From positions 47,905,030 through 47,969,029 of the forward strand of contig CM057841.1 in assembly GCA_030068075.1 (NCBI GenBank): a stretch of DNA of 64,000 bases, written 5' to 3'. The position numbers and the translations under genes were made by a program. The notes beneath the pieces are model-generated. The model did not search any database and was not told where the DNA came from. It was given only the letters and a program-made list of their open reading frames with translations. Positions within the stretch are counted from its first letter, which is position 1. Each line of letters starts with the position of its first letter. Shown here in pieces: positions 1 to 11,578 of the stretch. Source of the DNA: Paguma larvata (taxonomy: Eukaryota > Chordata > Mammalia > Carnivora > Viverridae).

Positions 1-68
1 CCGGTGCCGCTCGGGCAGCCGCGGGCTGAGGAGTCGCGGGGCTCCCGGGAGCGCCCCGAGCTGCCACC
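1..68 (+). other. VAC14: VAC14 5' UTR (partial) with Kozak context
   Basis: Non-coding part of exon 1. The start codon at 69 is preceded by GCCACC, a full upstream Kozak match, with A at +4 instead of G. No upstream ATG lies within these 68 bases. A 12-base palindrome GCTCCCGGGAGC at 41-52, flanked by G and C runs, could form a GC-rich hairpin just before the start. The 5' end of the transcript is not defined here. Confidence 0.8.
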
Positions 69-172
69 ATGAACCCTGAGAAAGACTTCGCGCCGCTCAC
101 GCCCAACATCGTGCGCGCCCTCAATGACAAGCTCTACGAAAAGCGGAAGGTGGCAGCGCTGGAGATCGAGAA
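69..172 (+). CDS. VAC14: VAC14 exon 1 (coding part, residues 1-35)
   Basis: Encodes the N-terminus from [10 protein letters not shown] to LEIEK, the first helices of the HEAT solenoid. The exon ends after AA of the codon for Lys35. The donor is AA|GTAAG, an ideal U2 site, and exon 2 supplies the last A. The start at 69 is chosen for its Kozak context and because the human protein begins the same way. Confidence 0.95.
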
Positions 173-329
173 GTAAGAGCCGCGGGCACCCAGGGTTGGG
201 CGTGGGGAGCAGAGCCAGGACACCGCCCTGGCTTTGCAGGGTTCCTGCTGCTCCGGGGAACTCTCACGCGTTTCCAGCCGGTTTTAGGCCCTTAGCGCAG
301 TGCAGGAGATTAGGAGTCCCAGCTTTGCT

Positions 330-470
330 TCTGATGGGATGTATGACTTGGGCCAAGTTCTTTAGCCTCCGGATGCCCCAAAGGACTACTGTGCTGATAA
401 AGCGACAGAGCCTATGTGTAGTGATTAGCCCAGTGCCTGGCATATGGCACGTCTTCAGTGTGGTCTCCAT
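330..470 (+). repeat. MIR fragment
   Basis: Contains the MIR landmarks in order: a 'cttgggccaagttctttagcc' type core, then 'cagtgcctggcatatggcac'. Heavily diverged, as expected for an ancient mammalian SINE. Boundaries are approximate. Confidence 0.5.
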
Positions 471-1034
471 CCAAAACCAGCAAATCCGAGAGGGTCCTCT
501 GTGATGGGAGGGAAATGGGAAGCATGAGAATTTGCTAATGATGCCTCATTTCTCACCCAGCATCTGAGAAGTGAAAGGGGCTGTTAGGGGACCAAGTGGA
601 GAAATCAGATCTGAAACCTCAAGATCTCAAGACTGTTTGTTTTATCTCTGCCACATCACCTTTCCCTGCAGGTGGAAGTAGGAATGATTTGACCGTTCTT
701 GCTTCTACAGTTTTATTACATGTATGTGTAACCGTGACCTGACATTTTGCTTTATTTCCCAAAGTACAAAACAAGGCTTTCAACTGGGCATGTTTTATTA
801 AGATTTTCTGCTATTATTTTACATTCGTAATTTTTTCCCCCAAATATCTGCGATAAAGGCAGGTGGGCGGGTGATTTCAGAAGAGTAGAAAGAAGCAACC
901 TGTGAAACCGGAAGAGCGCCAGCCTGGGAGTCAGGACACAGGGATTGTAGTCCTGCCTGTACTCTGTCCAGTAGGGTAGCCACTGGCCATGCATAGCTAT
1001 TTGCATGTAAATTATTAAAGATAAAATAAAAAAT

Positions 1035-1175
1035 TACAAGTCCATTTTCTCGGTCACACTACCCATATTTCAGCTGTTCAGTAGCCACATGTGGCTGTTG
1101 GCTACCGTAATGGACAGTATAGATCTCAGAACATCCCCGTCTCTGCAGAATGTTGGACATCTCCAGTCTAGTTCG
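1035..1175 (+). repeat. hAT-type DNA transposon relic (MER-like)
   Basis: Carries 'cagtagccacatgtggct' and 'ctaccgtaatggacag' followed by 'tgcagaatgttggaca', typical of an old non-autonomous mammalian DNA transposon. The same family appears, fuller and in the opposite orientation, at 29735-30046. Confidence 0.5.
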
Positions 1176-1216
1176 TGGTTTGACACTCCTTCTTAGACCT
1201 TAGCCAATTGCTTAAC

Positions 1217-1436
1217 CCAAGGTTTCGTAACCTCAACACAATTGACGTTTTGGGACAGATCATTCTTGGTTGTGGTGGGCTGTCCCGTGCAGTGTAGAAT
1301 TTTTAGCAGCATCTCTGGTCTCTACACCCACTAGATACCTGTAGCACTCCATGAGCTGTAACAACCAAAAATGTCTCCAGACAGTGTCTCCAAATGTCAC
1401 TTGGGAGTAAAAAATCACCCCAGTTGAGAACCACTG
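1217..1436 (+). mobile_element. MER5A-like hAT-Charlie MITE
   Basis: A near full-length non-autonomous hAT element. The left end reads 'ggtttcgtaacctcaacac' and the right end 'cagttgagaaccactg', which are degenerate inverted ends. The interior 'caaaaatgtctccagaca' is diagnostic of the MER5A group. A second copy lies at 63450-63655. It has no coding capacity. Confidence 0.75.
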
Positions 1437-1624
1437 CCTTAACTGCTTTGGGTTTTCCTTTCCTCATCAACTAAAGGGTTTGGACTTCTCCCATTCAGCA
1501 CTAACGTTCAGTATGTCCAAAACCAACTAGCTGCTTCTCTCACGAAACACCACTTTCTTGATTGCTCTGTTTCCAAACTGTTTCTCGTATATGCCCTTGG
1601 CTCTCATGAATGATAGCAAGTTTT

Positions 1625-1849
1625 TTTTTCTTTTTTTAAAAAATTTTTTAATATTTATTTATTTTTGATAGAGACAGAGCCCAAGTGGGGTTGGAGCAGA
1701 GAGAGAGGGAGACACAGAACATGAAGCCGGCTCCGGGCTCCAAGCTGTCAGCCCAAAGCCCGTTGTGGGGTTTGAACTCACCAACCATGAGATCATGACC
1801 TGAGCCAAAGTTGGACGGTTTAACCAGCTGACCCACGCAGGCAACCCCT
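1625..1849 (-). mobile_element. CAN-SINE (SINEC_Fc type), antisense
   Basis: Starts on this strand with a T-rich tail and 'tatttatttatttttgatag', followed by GA-rich repeats, then the tRNA-Lys-derived head read backwards, ending near 'gcaacccc'. Diverged compared with the copy at 46546. Carnivore-specific. Confidence 0.85.
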
Positions 1850-2324
1850 AATGCCAGCAAGTCTTAATGATGAGTATCACTAAGCTGAGTAGGAGACTCA
1901 GAGCTGATGTATAGACGTGGCTCCATGTCCATGGGTTGTATTGGCTTTGAAGCTACCTTGACACCCGATTTTGTGCCGCAAGCGGTCTGCTTCTCAGGAA
2001 AGTCTGATTTTCACCTTAGCTTCAGTCATCTGTTGAGTCCTTGATTAGAAGTATTCATCTCAGCATCACTGTTGCCTCCAGCCCAGCCCCCTGTAAGCGC
2101 TCTCACTCTGCACGCTGTTCCTTAAGGGTTTTGTCATTAATGGGGTTCTTGTTTTTATTCAACTTGGCCCTTGACTGTGGAATTCAGAGAAACTTCCGGG
2201 CCTTAATTGGACTATGGACTCCTGAAGAGCAGAGACCCTGTTTTATTTATCTTCAGCCCTTGGCATAGCATTTGACTGTTGGTGTCTGAGTGAATGGCCG
2301 TACATTTTTGGTGGGGAAGTAACA

Positions 2325-2512
2325 TTGCAGTCTAAGGACTCTGCTCCCCAAAAGTGTAGCCCCCAGACTAGCAGCACCAGGATCATCTGGGAGCTTGTTA
2401 GAAAGGGATTCTCTAGCCTCACCCCAGACCTCTGGATCCAAGTGTGCGTTTTAATAAGCTCCCCGGGTGCTTTGTGTACACACCGAAGTCTGAGAGCACT
2501 GGTGTAAGAGCC
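2325..2512 (+). mobile_element. hAT-Charlie MITE (MER20/MER5 group)
   Basis: Reads 'aaaagtgtagcccccagac' then 'agcaccaggatcatctggga', 'gcttgttagaaa' and 'ttttaataagctcccc', ending near 'tgagagcactggtg'. This order of blocks is typical of a mammalian non-autonomous hAT element. The exact subfamily is not decidable by eye. Confidence 0.65.
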
Positions 2513-2944
2513 TCTCCAGTCTGTTTCTAGCCTTCTTCATCTGTATGTGGACTGCGGAATGCCGGGTTTGGTATTTTCCTCTGAATATATGTATCACACA
2601 TTGCTTAGGGACAGATAGTGACTTATCTATCTTCACCGAAGAGCTTTCTTGTGTCTGTTTATAAAGACGCTAGTTCTATTGGATCAGGACCACGCCTTTG
2701 TGACCTCACTTAACCTTAATTACTTCCTTAGAGACCCTGCCTCCAAATACAGTCACAGACGGCTTAGGGCTTCAACATACCGATCTGGTGAGGATACACT
2801 TCCATCCATAACAGCGATCATTAAAAAAAAGAATGATCATGTGTAAAGTGCTGTCTTCCGGTTTGGAGAGAGCAGGATAGTAAAGCTTCCCTTCGTGTGG
2901 TCAGTGCACATATTCGGTCTCTCTAGTTTGCATGGCTGCAGAAT

Positions 2945-3030
2945 TTGTGCTAGGTAGTGGCATTTCACAGATGAGGAAAGAGAAGCTCCTTGAGGTTAAG
3001 TCATCTTCCCAAGGTTTCACAGCCAGAACC
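2945..3030 (-). repeat. MIR fragment, antisense
   Basis: 'cacagatgaggaaagagaag' followed by 'ttcccaaggtttcacagcc' is the reverse of the MIR core. Short and diverged. Confidence 0.5.
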
Positions 3031-4156
3031 TGGATTAATTAAAAAAATTTTTTTTAATTAAGCAAAAAACAGGTTCATCGGTCTCAAAAGGCTTCCCCGC
3101 TACAGGGAACAGTTGTCCCTAGCAAGAAGGAAATTTCATACTTGAGCATCTCCATGGTTGTTTGAACTGCGACTTTTCCAGTGTCATCTGCTCAGCTGGG
3201 CAGAGCCAGTGCGGCATACGATTTTCCAGTGAGGGATTAAAATTCATAGTAAGAGGAAGAGTGTTTCCTCTTGATGGCAGGCCTCTCAAACACTAAAAAT
3301 GCAGGGAGATGGATGCCAGGCTCAGGCGAAGAATCTTGGACTCTAGAATCTCAAGAGTAGGCTGGGTTAAGGGACCCAAGTGTAATCGCTAAATGCGTGA
3401 GCTGCTGTGCACGGTCCTGGAGAGCTTTTGCGCGTTCATTCTCACACCAACATCCCACGCAGGTTTCTGAAGAAGAGGGCACTTAGGGTAGGATTTTAGA
3501 ATAGAATGTTTCAGGTTTGGTGGGCTCTCAGTTCATTTCAGGGGACATAGTCACTGATCAGTCCTGATGAAAAGGTCGTTAAGACCCCAGGCTCTGTTCT
3601 CCAGGAGAGCGTAGTGTGGGGGAGAAATGCCGGACGGCGCTCTGATGGCGGCGGTGCACGTTCACTCTGCCAGGGTGCTGTGCCCCACGGGGGGCAGGGC
3701 CCCCTCACCGTGGCCTGGGAGAGATAGTGCCCTTCATGGTAACTAGGGGTGGGCTCAGCGTCAAGTCTCTAGCGTTCCTGAACTGTGAGTTCCAAAGGCC
3801 AACAAATATAGGTGCCCAGACCACGCCCCCTGCGAACACCAAAGCCTGAGGGAGGGCTTGTGTGATCAGGGCTCCTGAATAATTCGTCCTTTGCCTGCGG
3901 GGCAGGGGGCCCGGATCTCTGGCACTCTGTGATCAGATAAACTGTTGAGTTTGGCCTGGCGCTAGAGCCTACCACCCCTGTGAGGAGATGCTGTTTATCG
4001 CCCGTGGCTTAAAGCGAATGCGAGTCAGCATTCCACCCACCTCTGCTCTCTTTTAGCACTGGAACCCTCGGCCGTTTGCTTAATCCAAGGCTTACAGACC
4101 AGCAGCCGTGGCTGTGTCCTGCTGGTAGACCTGTTTGGTTTGACCTCAATTGTAAA

Positions 4157-4370
4157 GTAATTTTTTTTAATGTTTTGTTTATTTTTGAGAGAGAGAGAGC
4201 CAGAGTGCAAGAAGGGGAGGGGCAGACAGAGGGAGACACAGAATTCGAAGCAGGCTCCAGGCTCTGAACTGTCAGCACAGAGCCCGACACAGAGCTTGAA
4301 CTCACAAACAGTGAGATCATGACCTGAGCGGAAGTCGACGCTTCACCGACTGAGCCACCTAGACGCCCCT
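4157..4370 (-). mobile_element. CAN-SINE, antisense
   Basis: T-run, 'gtttatttttgagagagaga', GA-rich body, 'gagatcatgacctgagc' and the terminal 'gacgcccct' mark a complete reverse-oriented carnivore SINE. It is fairly young, with most diagnostic blocks intact. Confidence 0.9.
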
Positions 4371-4704
4371 GCAAGGTATTTTAAATTGCGGAATTTCACA
4401 GTGAAGTTTAGATTTGTGGCTTCTAAGGAATTGGAAGTGTGTCTCTGTGAGCCCCGCAGTCCCACACAGCAGGTAAGGGGGACCTAGGGGTCTCCCCTTG
4501 GGCCAGGACTTGGGCTCCCCAATTTGTTTCTTGTATTGGCAAGTTCTCAGCAGCCTTTCCTTCCTTGTCCTTCTCCCTTGGCCCCTGTAAGCATTTGAGT
4601 TTGGGACCTCTGGTTTAATACATGTGTGCCTCAGTTTCCTTGTCTTAAACACAAATGCACCTTGAAAAGTCAAAAGAAGCCAGCCCTGTGTTTCATTTAT
4701 TTGA

Positions 4705-5105
4705 AAATTTTGTTTCTGTGAAATACCTCAAATAGGCAAATTCGTAGAAAGTAGATCAGGGCTTAGGAGAGGGGACTTGGGGAACATGGGGAGTGACTGC
4801 TAACGGGTGCACCGAATTGTATACATTAAGAGTGTGAAGTATGGGTGGTCCAGTCAGTTAAGCATGTGAGTCTTGATTTCAGCTAAGGTCATGATCTCAT
4901 GGTTCATGGGATGGAGCCCCGCATCAGGCTCCGTGCCGACCACGTGGAGCCTACTTGGGATTCTCTCTCTACTCTCTGCCCCTCCCGTGCTTACACACAT
5001 ATGCTCTCTCTCTCTCAAAATAAGTAAATAAAAACATTTTTAAGTGAATTTATGACTTGTGAATTATATCGCTTTTGAAAAAATAAAACTGCCTGTAGTG
5101 TTTTA
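4705..5105 (+). repeat. L1 3' end, split by a SINE
   Basis: 4705-4838 reads like an old L1M 3' UTR ('aaataggcaaattcgtagaa', 'gggagtgactgctaacgg'). The homology resumes after the SINE, at 5044, with 'gaatttatgacttgtgaatt'. The L1 was therefore in place before the SINE jumped in. No ORF survives. Confidence 0.6.
4839..5043 (+). mobile_element. CAN-SINE, sense
   Basis: Head 'gggtggtccagtcagttaag' and 'aaggtcatgatctcatgg', then a CT-rich body and the tail 'aaataagtaaataaaaac'. Inserted inside the L1 remnant described around it. No clear target-site duplication can be seen. Confidence 0.85.
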
Positions 5106-5908
5106 TTACAGTGTGTGGGAAGCACTCATTAAATGGTCACAGTTGTTGTCACCTGAGTTTCAAACATCTGTTGTCTTGGGCTTGTTTTTCCTTTATACTC
5201 TGTCCACTGATTCCCCCCAGTGGACGCTCAGTGTATCTTGTCAGTTAACTCCTTGGCCTTTTCAGAACATCTTTGGGCCTTCCTCAGAAGGCACAGTGGA
5301 ACTTTTCCCGTTCAACTACTGGAAACCAGTGAGCCAGTGGAAACCAAATTACTTAAATACGCAGCAAAGCAGAGGGCGATTTTTACCCAGATTGTCTTTG
5401 GGAAACTGCTCCCTGGGTGTGCCGTCCGAACACCGCACGCGATGTAGAGAAGGTGGCGGACGAGCACCGGCCCGGACAGGAAAAGGCAGCAGCCCCAGGG
5501 CCGTGCAGAAAGCTGACAACACAGAGATAAGCACAGTTCTGGATTTGTCTTCCTATCCTTTTTGGAGCCACGAGCATAGCAGGCTCCCAGTCAACCTTTA
5601 GTGAATAAACATGATCTCGCGTGGTGTGCGTAAGACCACAGTTCGTCTCTCTGATTCTGACTTTGCCCTGAGACTGCCGCGTGAGCGTGTGCTCCCTAGA
5701 GCACATGACATGCCTCATCTTACTTAGTCTCTAGAAATACATAGTAAAGTCATGGGAATTAGTAGCCCCGCCTATGGCCAAGGACGTCTCCTCTGAAGAC
5801 ATAGAAATAGGAGTGCAGTGGCTAAAACCTCTGCCACTTACTGGTTGGGACATTTAGACATCACCAAATAAAAGAGAGGTTGGGATTCAATGAAATAAGA
5901 CATGTCAA

Positions 5909-6117
5909 GGGGCGTTCATTCAGGTGAGCATCCAACTCTTGATTTGGGCTCAGGTCACCACCGTCTCACAGTTCATGGGGTGGAGCCCTGCATCGGGCTC
6001 TGTGCTGTCAGCTCGGAGCCTGCTTGAGATTCTCTCTCTCCCTCTCTCTCTGTCCCTCCCCTGCTCATGCTCTCTCTTGCTTTCTCTCTCAAAATAAAAA
6101 TAAAATTTTAAAAATGT
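5909..6117 (+). mobile_element. CAN-SINE, sense (first of a stacked pair)
   Basis: Complete SINE with a damaged head ('ggggcgttcattcaggtgag') and an A-rich tail that runs directly into the next SINE. The pair is flanked by one duplication, atgtcaaggg, at 5902-5911 and 6323-6332, which shows that the second element landed in the tail of the first. Confidence 0.88.
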
Positions 6118-6325
6118 TGGGGCACCTGGATGGCTCATTCGGTTAAGCTTCTGACTTAGGTGCAGGGCACGATCTCATGGCATCGGGCTCTATGCTAACA
6201 ACTCGGAGCTGGAGCCTGCTGTGGATTCTGTGTCTCGGTCTCTTTGCCCTTCCCCCACTTGTGCTCCATCTTTTCTCTCTTTCTCCCAAAAATAAATAAA
6301 CATTAAAAAAAATTTTTTTTTAATG
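6118..6325 (+). mobile_element. CAN-SINE, sense (second of a stacked pair)
   Basis: Head 'ggggcacctggatggctcat', then a shortened body lacking part of the tRNA-unrelated region, then 'aaaaataaataaacatt'. It sits in the A-tail of the preceding SINE and shares its outer duplication. Confidence 0.88.
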
Positions 6326-6734
6326 TCAAGGGCCTGGCACGCAGTAGGCATCCAACAAGTGGCAGCTGTGCTGTATGAGAAGGGGGAGAGAGTTGAAATT
6401 AGACAATGCATGTAAAGCATCCTGCATTTATCGCCTAGCAGGTAGCAAGTGCTCAGCAAATAGTTACCGATTTCCTGCCTTCATAGCAGAAGACCAGCTG
6501 TGGAGCGCTTCAGAACATGGCAAATGTGCACGTCCCCTGCAGCCCCCGTGTGTGGCGGAGGCCTGCTTCAGGGGCGTCTGAACACCGAACAGGATGCGGG
6601 AATGTGTGGAGAAAGCTTTGCATGTCCCCTGGGGCCTCGGTTCTCCGCAGGGGAAGTCGGCTCTGGAACTGGGTGTTCACTTTGCAGCCGAGGGGGTTTG
6701 AGAAGATGGGAGCGAGGAGCTGATGTACGGTTGA

Positions 6735-6900
6735 AAGGACATGGGCTTTGAGGCGCGTCACGGGTTCAGATCCTCCGCGGCCCCGGGCAGGGAACTTGGG
6801 CTCCCCGAGGCTCTGTTTCAAATCCGGAGGATGAGACGATGATCGCTGCGGAAGCAGGTCGTTCCAGGAAGTAGCTGAAACACTCAGTGTGGAGTGCGTG
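6735..6900 (+). repeat. MIR fragment
   Basis: 'gacatgggctttgaggcg' followed by 'gggttcagatcctccgc' and 'aatccggaggatgagacg' follows the MIR order. Diverged; ends approximate. Confidence 0.45.
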
Positions 6901-9784
6901 CCTGGGAAGGAGTTGATCACCAGTCCTCTGCAGCCTGTGATCGTCCCTGCGCTGTGTCGCAGAGGCCAGGGGGTCCAGTGAGGGGCTGTGGTTGTGCTAC
7001 TGAGACGGTTTCTTTTGCCTGGTGACAGTTCCCAATATGTCCTCCCCTGTCTGGGGCTCCTTCTCTCAAGGAAGGGGGAGTTGGCGTGGCACTTCGCACT
7101 GTTGGGGACCGCGTCACGAGCTTGGAGTGGCCAGGTTGGGTTTGTGCCTCTGGGGAAGGAGCGCTCCTGCCATCCACTGACGCCTCTGACCACGAGAATG
7201 GAGGCAGCAGCCTCTGAAGGATCCTTCATCAGCCTGGGTTTTTAACACTTTTTAGAGGGAACCAGGCAGAAGCAGACCCCTCTTCTCTAGCACATAGAAA
7301 AGTAACGCCTGTGACCTTTACGTTGGTGAGGGTCCCAGAGATTTGTGATCGTGAGAGTTTCTAAGCCAAATATTAACTTCAAAAGCAGAGCAGCTTCAGA
7401 TCCTGGCCTGTGGCTCTCAGCCTGTGGATGAAAGAGGAAACAATGTGGTCTTTTGAAGAGAGACTTGGCCTGAAACTGGGAGTGCCCACCCCCTGAGTTT
7501 AAACTCCACTTACTCTGCCTGCCTTTGTAGTTGCGTTTTTCTCTCAGCACAGCCCTGTGAGGTGGGGAGGCGAGTGCTGTTGACTGGGCCTATTTTGGAG
7601 CACCTCGAGAAGGGTTAGGGCACCCCTTCACCCCTTGGCACGTGGCCTTCAGAGCACACCGTGGCTTCTGCATCACTGCACAGCACTGGCGACGTGGTGG
7701 ATTGGGTGCATTTCACAGTGTGCATTTGGGGATCCTGTAAGGGTGTCTCTTGCTCCTCCTGACCTGAATCATAACACTCAGGGCTTAGGACCACCTAGAT
7801 ATGGTAGTGGTTGAGCCGGCAGGTTAGGTCTAGAATAGTGGGCCACCTCGTGTCACCCATACAGCAGCGTGGGACTCTGCCCAGGTCTGCCCGGCAACCT
7901 GTACTGGCTGGTTCCCCACGTGCTGTGAGCAGAGCACTAGACTCAGAGAGGGCTGGCACAAGAGATCAGAGAATCGTGCCCCCTCTCTGTCCTTATGGAC
8001 TTACCGGGGAGCTGTGGAGATAGAGATGTACACGTGAGGAGTCCGTGACGTCTGCCAGTGTGTTGCTGGGAACAGACTGAGAGGGTCACCGAGTCAGTCC
8101 GTTAGTATTCGCAGGAGGAGTGATCACTTCCTGGGATGGTCAGGAAAAGCAGGGGGTCAGATTTGAGCCAGACTCGAAAGGCTGAGTAGGAGGTGGAGCA
8201 GGAGCTTTCCTGGACAGGGGATGCACAGGGGTGTCCAGGGGTGGAGTGAGCAGGGCCCAGGTTTACAGTGTGGAGGCAGGTCTGGCTAGCGTGGACAGTT
8301 CTGCTGGGTAGCGGGCGGTAAGATGAGACAGGCCAGCCTGGTCCTGTCGTGGTTTCCCTGAGTGCCAGGTGAGGAGAGCCGACTTGATGATGAGACAGCT
8401 CTTCCTTCCAGCTCTCTGCCCTGCGGGACCAGGCCCGGTGCTGGCCACGCCGATGGTGTCGGTGAGCGCATGTTCTCGTGGCTTTCTCTCCAAGGGGACC
8501 CACTGTCGTCTCGTTTCCCCGGACATACCCCCTAAACATGCGGGGTTCTGGAGCCTCAGGACTTAAGCAGGTTGTCGTTTTCGCAGTGGCCTGGGACGTC
8601 CCGTGTTGAGCCCTGGAAGGAGTCAGGGTGGGGAGGCCTTCTCGCTGGTGTTGAGCGAATGGGAAAGGTGCTCCCGGGCCTGCGGAGTCCAGGGGAGTGC
8701 TGGATGCGAACATCCTGCCTTTGGGAGACCCTGGTGCTCCTGCGCCCTGACACCCCAACATTAACGCCCCAGGCCTCCCACTCTCTCGCCATTCGGTCTC
8801 TATAAGCTTTCAAATTCTTCAGAGCTCCCTAACGCTATTCAAACCCTCACCACCCGCCACCTCAGGTTACTCTCACCTTCTGCGGCTCCCTACTGCCACT
8901 AGAATGAAATGCCACTTCCTTTGCCATGCACGTGACTGGGAGCAGCATCCCTGGCCCTGTCACCCACCTCTCCTCTACCTGTGCCCTTCGCTCTGCCAAA
9001 CCAAATGCCTCTCACCTTCCTCTGAGCCAGCGTTCACGCTGTTCCCTCTGTCGGGGCTGTCTGATCCTGAACAGTTGCAGCAGGAACACCGCTCATCCTT
9101 CAGAGCCCCTCTCAAACGCTGCCCCTCGCGAAGCCATGCCTCATCCCTCCCCACCAGATGGCAGGCGTGCTCCCTCTTGCCTGCCCTCCTCGCCTCGCCA
9201 GCTTCTCACCAGCCAGCTTCTCACCAGATCGTTTTGTCTCTGCTTTGCGTGTACGTCCTGCGTGCGGTCTCGTTTCCTCCCCAGCAGCACCTCATGGCAG
9301 GGAACGGGTCCCCTATGCTGGCTCCAGAACAGGGAAGAGTGCCCTTTCCAGGTGCTCAGGGACCATTAGCGACCCTGGAACAAGCAGACAGGCGAGGCCA
9401 TGGTTCCAGGACGGCTGTGCGGCAAACGCCCTGCTGAAGCGCCGTGGATGTGCTCATTCCCCCTCCGCGTGCTGCTCTAACTTGTCCTGAGCAGAAACAC
9501 AGCCTGGCGTCCTCAGGAGTGCCGTCAGCAGCCGGAGTCCCCGGGCAGGCTCTCTGGGCAGGAGTAGGAAGCACAGCTGCTTCCCGAGGCTTTGGTGATC
9601 CCCACACCCTGGACTCACGAACAGGGAGACACAGGTTCTAGATGTTTGAGGAATTCAAGAAACTGAGTATTTTTTGCCAAAGATATTTAAAACTCACGCT
9701 GGAAACAAGTCATTCTCAGTTGTCAGACCGTATTCACATGTTTTTTAGGCAGTGTGAAATCTCAAAGCCAATCTTCTAGGGTTA

Positions 9785-9789
9785 AAAAG
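9785..9789 (-). terminator. Pol III T-run after tRNA-Gly
   Basis: Five A on the + strand are five T on the tRNA strand, about 10 bases past the 3' end. This is the usual RNA polymerase III stop. Confidence 0.8.
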
Positions 9790-9799
9790 GTTTGCTGTT

Positions 9800-9870
9800 T
9801 GCATTGGCCGGGAATCGAACCCGGGCCTCCCGCGTGGCAGGCGAGAATTCTACCACTGAACCACCAATGC
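9800..9870 (-). tRNA. tRNA-Gly (anticodon GCC), antisense in intron 1
   Basis: A 71-base gene read on the minus strand. It has a perfect acceptor stem (GCATTGG paired with CCAATGC) and discriminator A. The internal A box is TGGTTCAGTGG and the B box GGTTCGATTCC. The anticodon loop CTGCCAC gives anticodon GCC. The body is identical to the copies at 10515-10585 and 18961-19031. Downstream on its own strand an oligo-T (five T, at 9785-9789) provides a Pol III terminator. No intron; CCA is not encoded, as usual in animals. It decodes GGC and GGU. It is transcribed opposite to VAC14. Confidence 0.97.
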
Positions 9871-10037
9871 TCCAGCTGTGAGCAGCTGTGTGAGCACCTC
9901 CCTTTAACACTGGTCCTGAGCCTCCTTGTAGATAGGCTGATTCACAGAATATGAGGCCAGACTCTGATACTGCCACATCAGCACAGCAGCAAGAACAGAA
10001 AGCGTAGGCTCCAGAGCTGCAGGAGAGAGGCAGAGGG

Positions 10038-10075
10038 GGGTGTGTGTGTGTGTGCGTGCGTGTGTGGGAGGGAGG
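10038..10075 (+). repeat. (GT)n microsatellite, imperfect
   Basis: About ten GT units with two GC interruptions, then a G/A-rich stretch. Confidence 0.85.
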
Positions 10076-10514
10076 GAGGCAGGGAAGGAGACACAGAGAA
10101 GTTGCTTTGCCTTCAGACCTCAGGACAGAAACCAGAGCTCGAGTCCCTCCTCAGTAGCAAAAATCACTTGAAGGTTTTGGGTGACTTTCTGCCCCTCGGA
10201 TGTGTGGGTTCCCCCATCCATGCTCACTGTGTGCTGAGCTGTTGTACAGTTCTCGGGTTTTGCCCTGGCTTCCCGCTGGAGGCTGGCCCAGTCTGAGTCC
10301 CTCACTGGTACAGGGCGTGAAGACCTCGCTCCCACAGCCCGCGGTGCCTCTCTGGAGAGCCCAACTTCTGCTCCTCGGCTCACTGAGCTGAGAAGTGAGG
10401 TCAGATTCACAGCACCCTGGGCTGCTGCAGGCCCGCATGGTTGAGGACACTGGCTCCTCCCGCAGGATCTCTGTGTCAGGAGAAGCCTGCCAGGAAAAGG
10501 CAAAAGAGCAGCCC

Positions 10515-10585
10515 TGCATTGGCCGGGAATCGAACCCGGGCCTCCCGCGTGGCAGGCGAGAATTCTACCACTGAACCACCAATGC
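10515..10585 (-). tRNA. tRNA-Gly (anticodon GCC), antisense in intron 1
   Basis: Second 71-base copy on the minus strand, 645 bases after the first and identical to it in the mature region, with intact A and B boxes, acceptor stem, discriminator A and anticodon GCC. Two TTTT runs lie within 25 bases downstream on its strand. The 5' flank 'acagctgga' before the gene is shared with the first copy, which points to local duplication. It is likely active, since both the promoter boxes and a terminator are intact. Confidence 0.97.
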
Positions 10586-11370
10586 TCCAGCTGTTCTCTG
10601 ACACATCTGCAGGGCTTTTCTCAAGTGGCTGTATCTCCGCTCCTCAGAGGAGCTCTGGCAGATCGCTGCGCCTCACCTGGCTGGTTTGTCCAGTTTGGGA
10701 AGCCAGACAGGTTTACAGAGTAGCATCCTTGCTGGGCCTTATTAGACTGCTTTGGGGCTGGGGGAGCCTACAGAGCTGGGTGCATCCACAGCCCTCAGCC
10801 GCCTGGGTGGGCTTGGTGGAATCTCACTCCGTAAAGATCAAAGAAAGAGGCACCTCACAGGCTGTTTGTACACCACCTTCCCGAAATACCCTGCTCCCAC
10901 ATCCACCAGCTTGAGAGCCTGGCCTGTTTTGTTCACCTCTGCGCACACAGCGCCTGGCACAGGAGAGGTGCCGCATGCGACTTGCTGTATTAAATCTTTG
11001 TCAAACTGTGTCAACCCCACCTCGAACAACCGTTTTGTAGGAGTGGCCTTTGTCCCACAGGGCCGCACGTTTGTTTTTGCACAGCTCTAATTACTGGCAG
11101 GTTCCTGACACGGAGCTGGAGCCACCTAGACTAATTGGTACCTTTTGGACTTGACTGTCTTTAAAAGTCTTCGAGCCAACTGGAGACCCCCATTTATGTG
11201 ACAGGCGAGCAGTGGTCCTGCCGTAATGGACACAGAGCCATTAGACAGTGAGTCCAGACAGCTGCTTCGAAAAGTCTCTATCGTGTAGACAGTCAGTCCC
11301 TGGCTGCTACACTGGTAGCCATCCCTCACGCTTGGATGATGGGGTGGTCTCCGTCTATCTCACAGCTTTT

Positions 11371-11578
11371 TTTTTTTTTTTTTAACGTTTATTTATTTTT
11401 GAGACACAGAGAGTGAGCAGGAGAAGGGCAGAGAAAGTGGGAGATGCAGAATCCGAAGCATGATCCAGGCTCCGAGCTGTCAGCACAGAGCCCGACATGG
11501 GGCTTGAACTCACAGACCGCGAGATCATGACCTGAGCCGAAGTTGGCCGCCCAACCAACTGAGCCACCCAGGCGCCCC
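11371..11578 (-). mobile_element. CAN-SINE, antisense, with clear TSD
   Basis: Complete and well preserved, from a 17-base T-run and 'aacgtttatttatttttgag' to 'aggcgcccc'. The 15-base target duplication tatctcacagctttt is exact at 11356-11370 and 11579-11593, which indicates a recent insertion. Confidence 0.95.

Larger units (their letters stand above)
1..270 (+). promoter_or_regulatory. CpG-rich 5' end of VAC14 (CpG island edge)
   Basis: The first 200 or so bases are very GC-rich with many CpG dinucleotides, unlike the intron that follows. This is the normal picture of a housekeeping CpG-island promoter. The window starts inside it, so the transcription start and core promoter may lie upstream. 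No TATA box is visible. Confidence 0.7.

Noticed and set aside
6510..7229. Open frame of 239 codons on the minus strand in intron 1
   Set aside because: Overlaps a MIR and GC-rich intron; composition is random-like and it has no start context or homologue I recognise.
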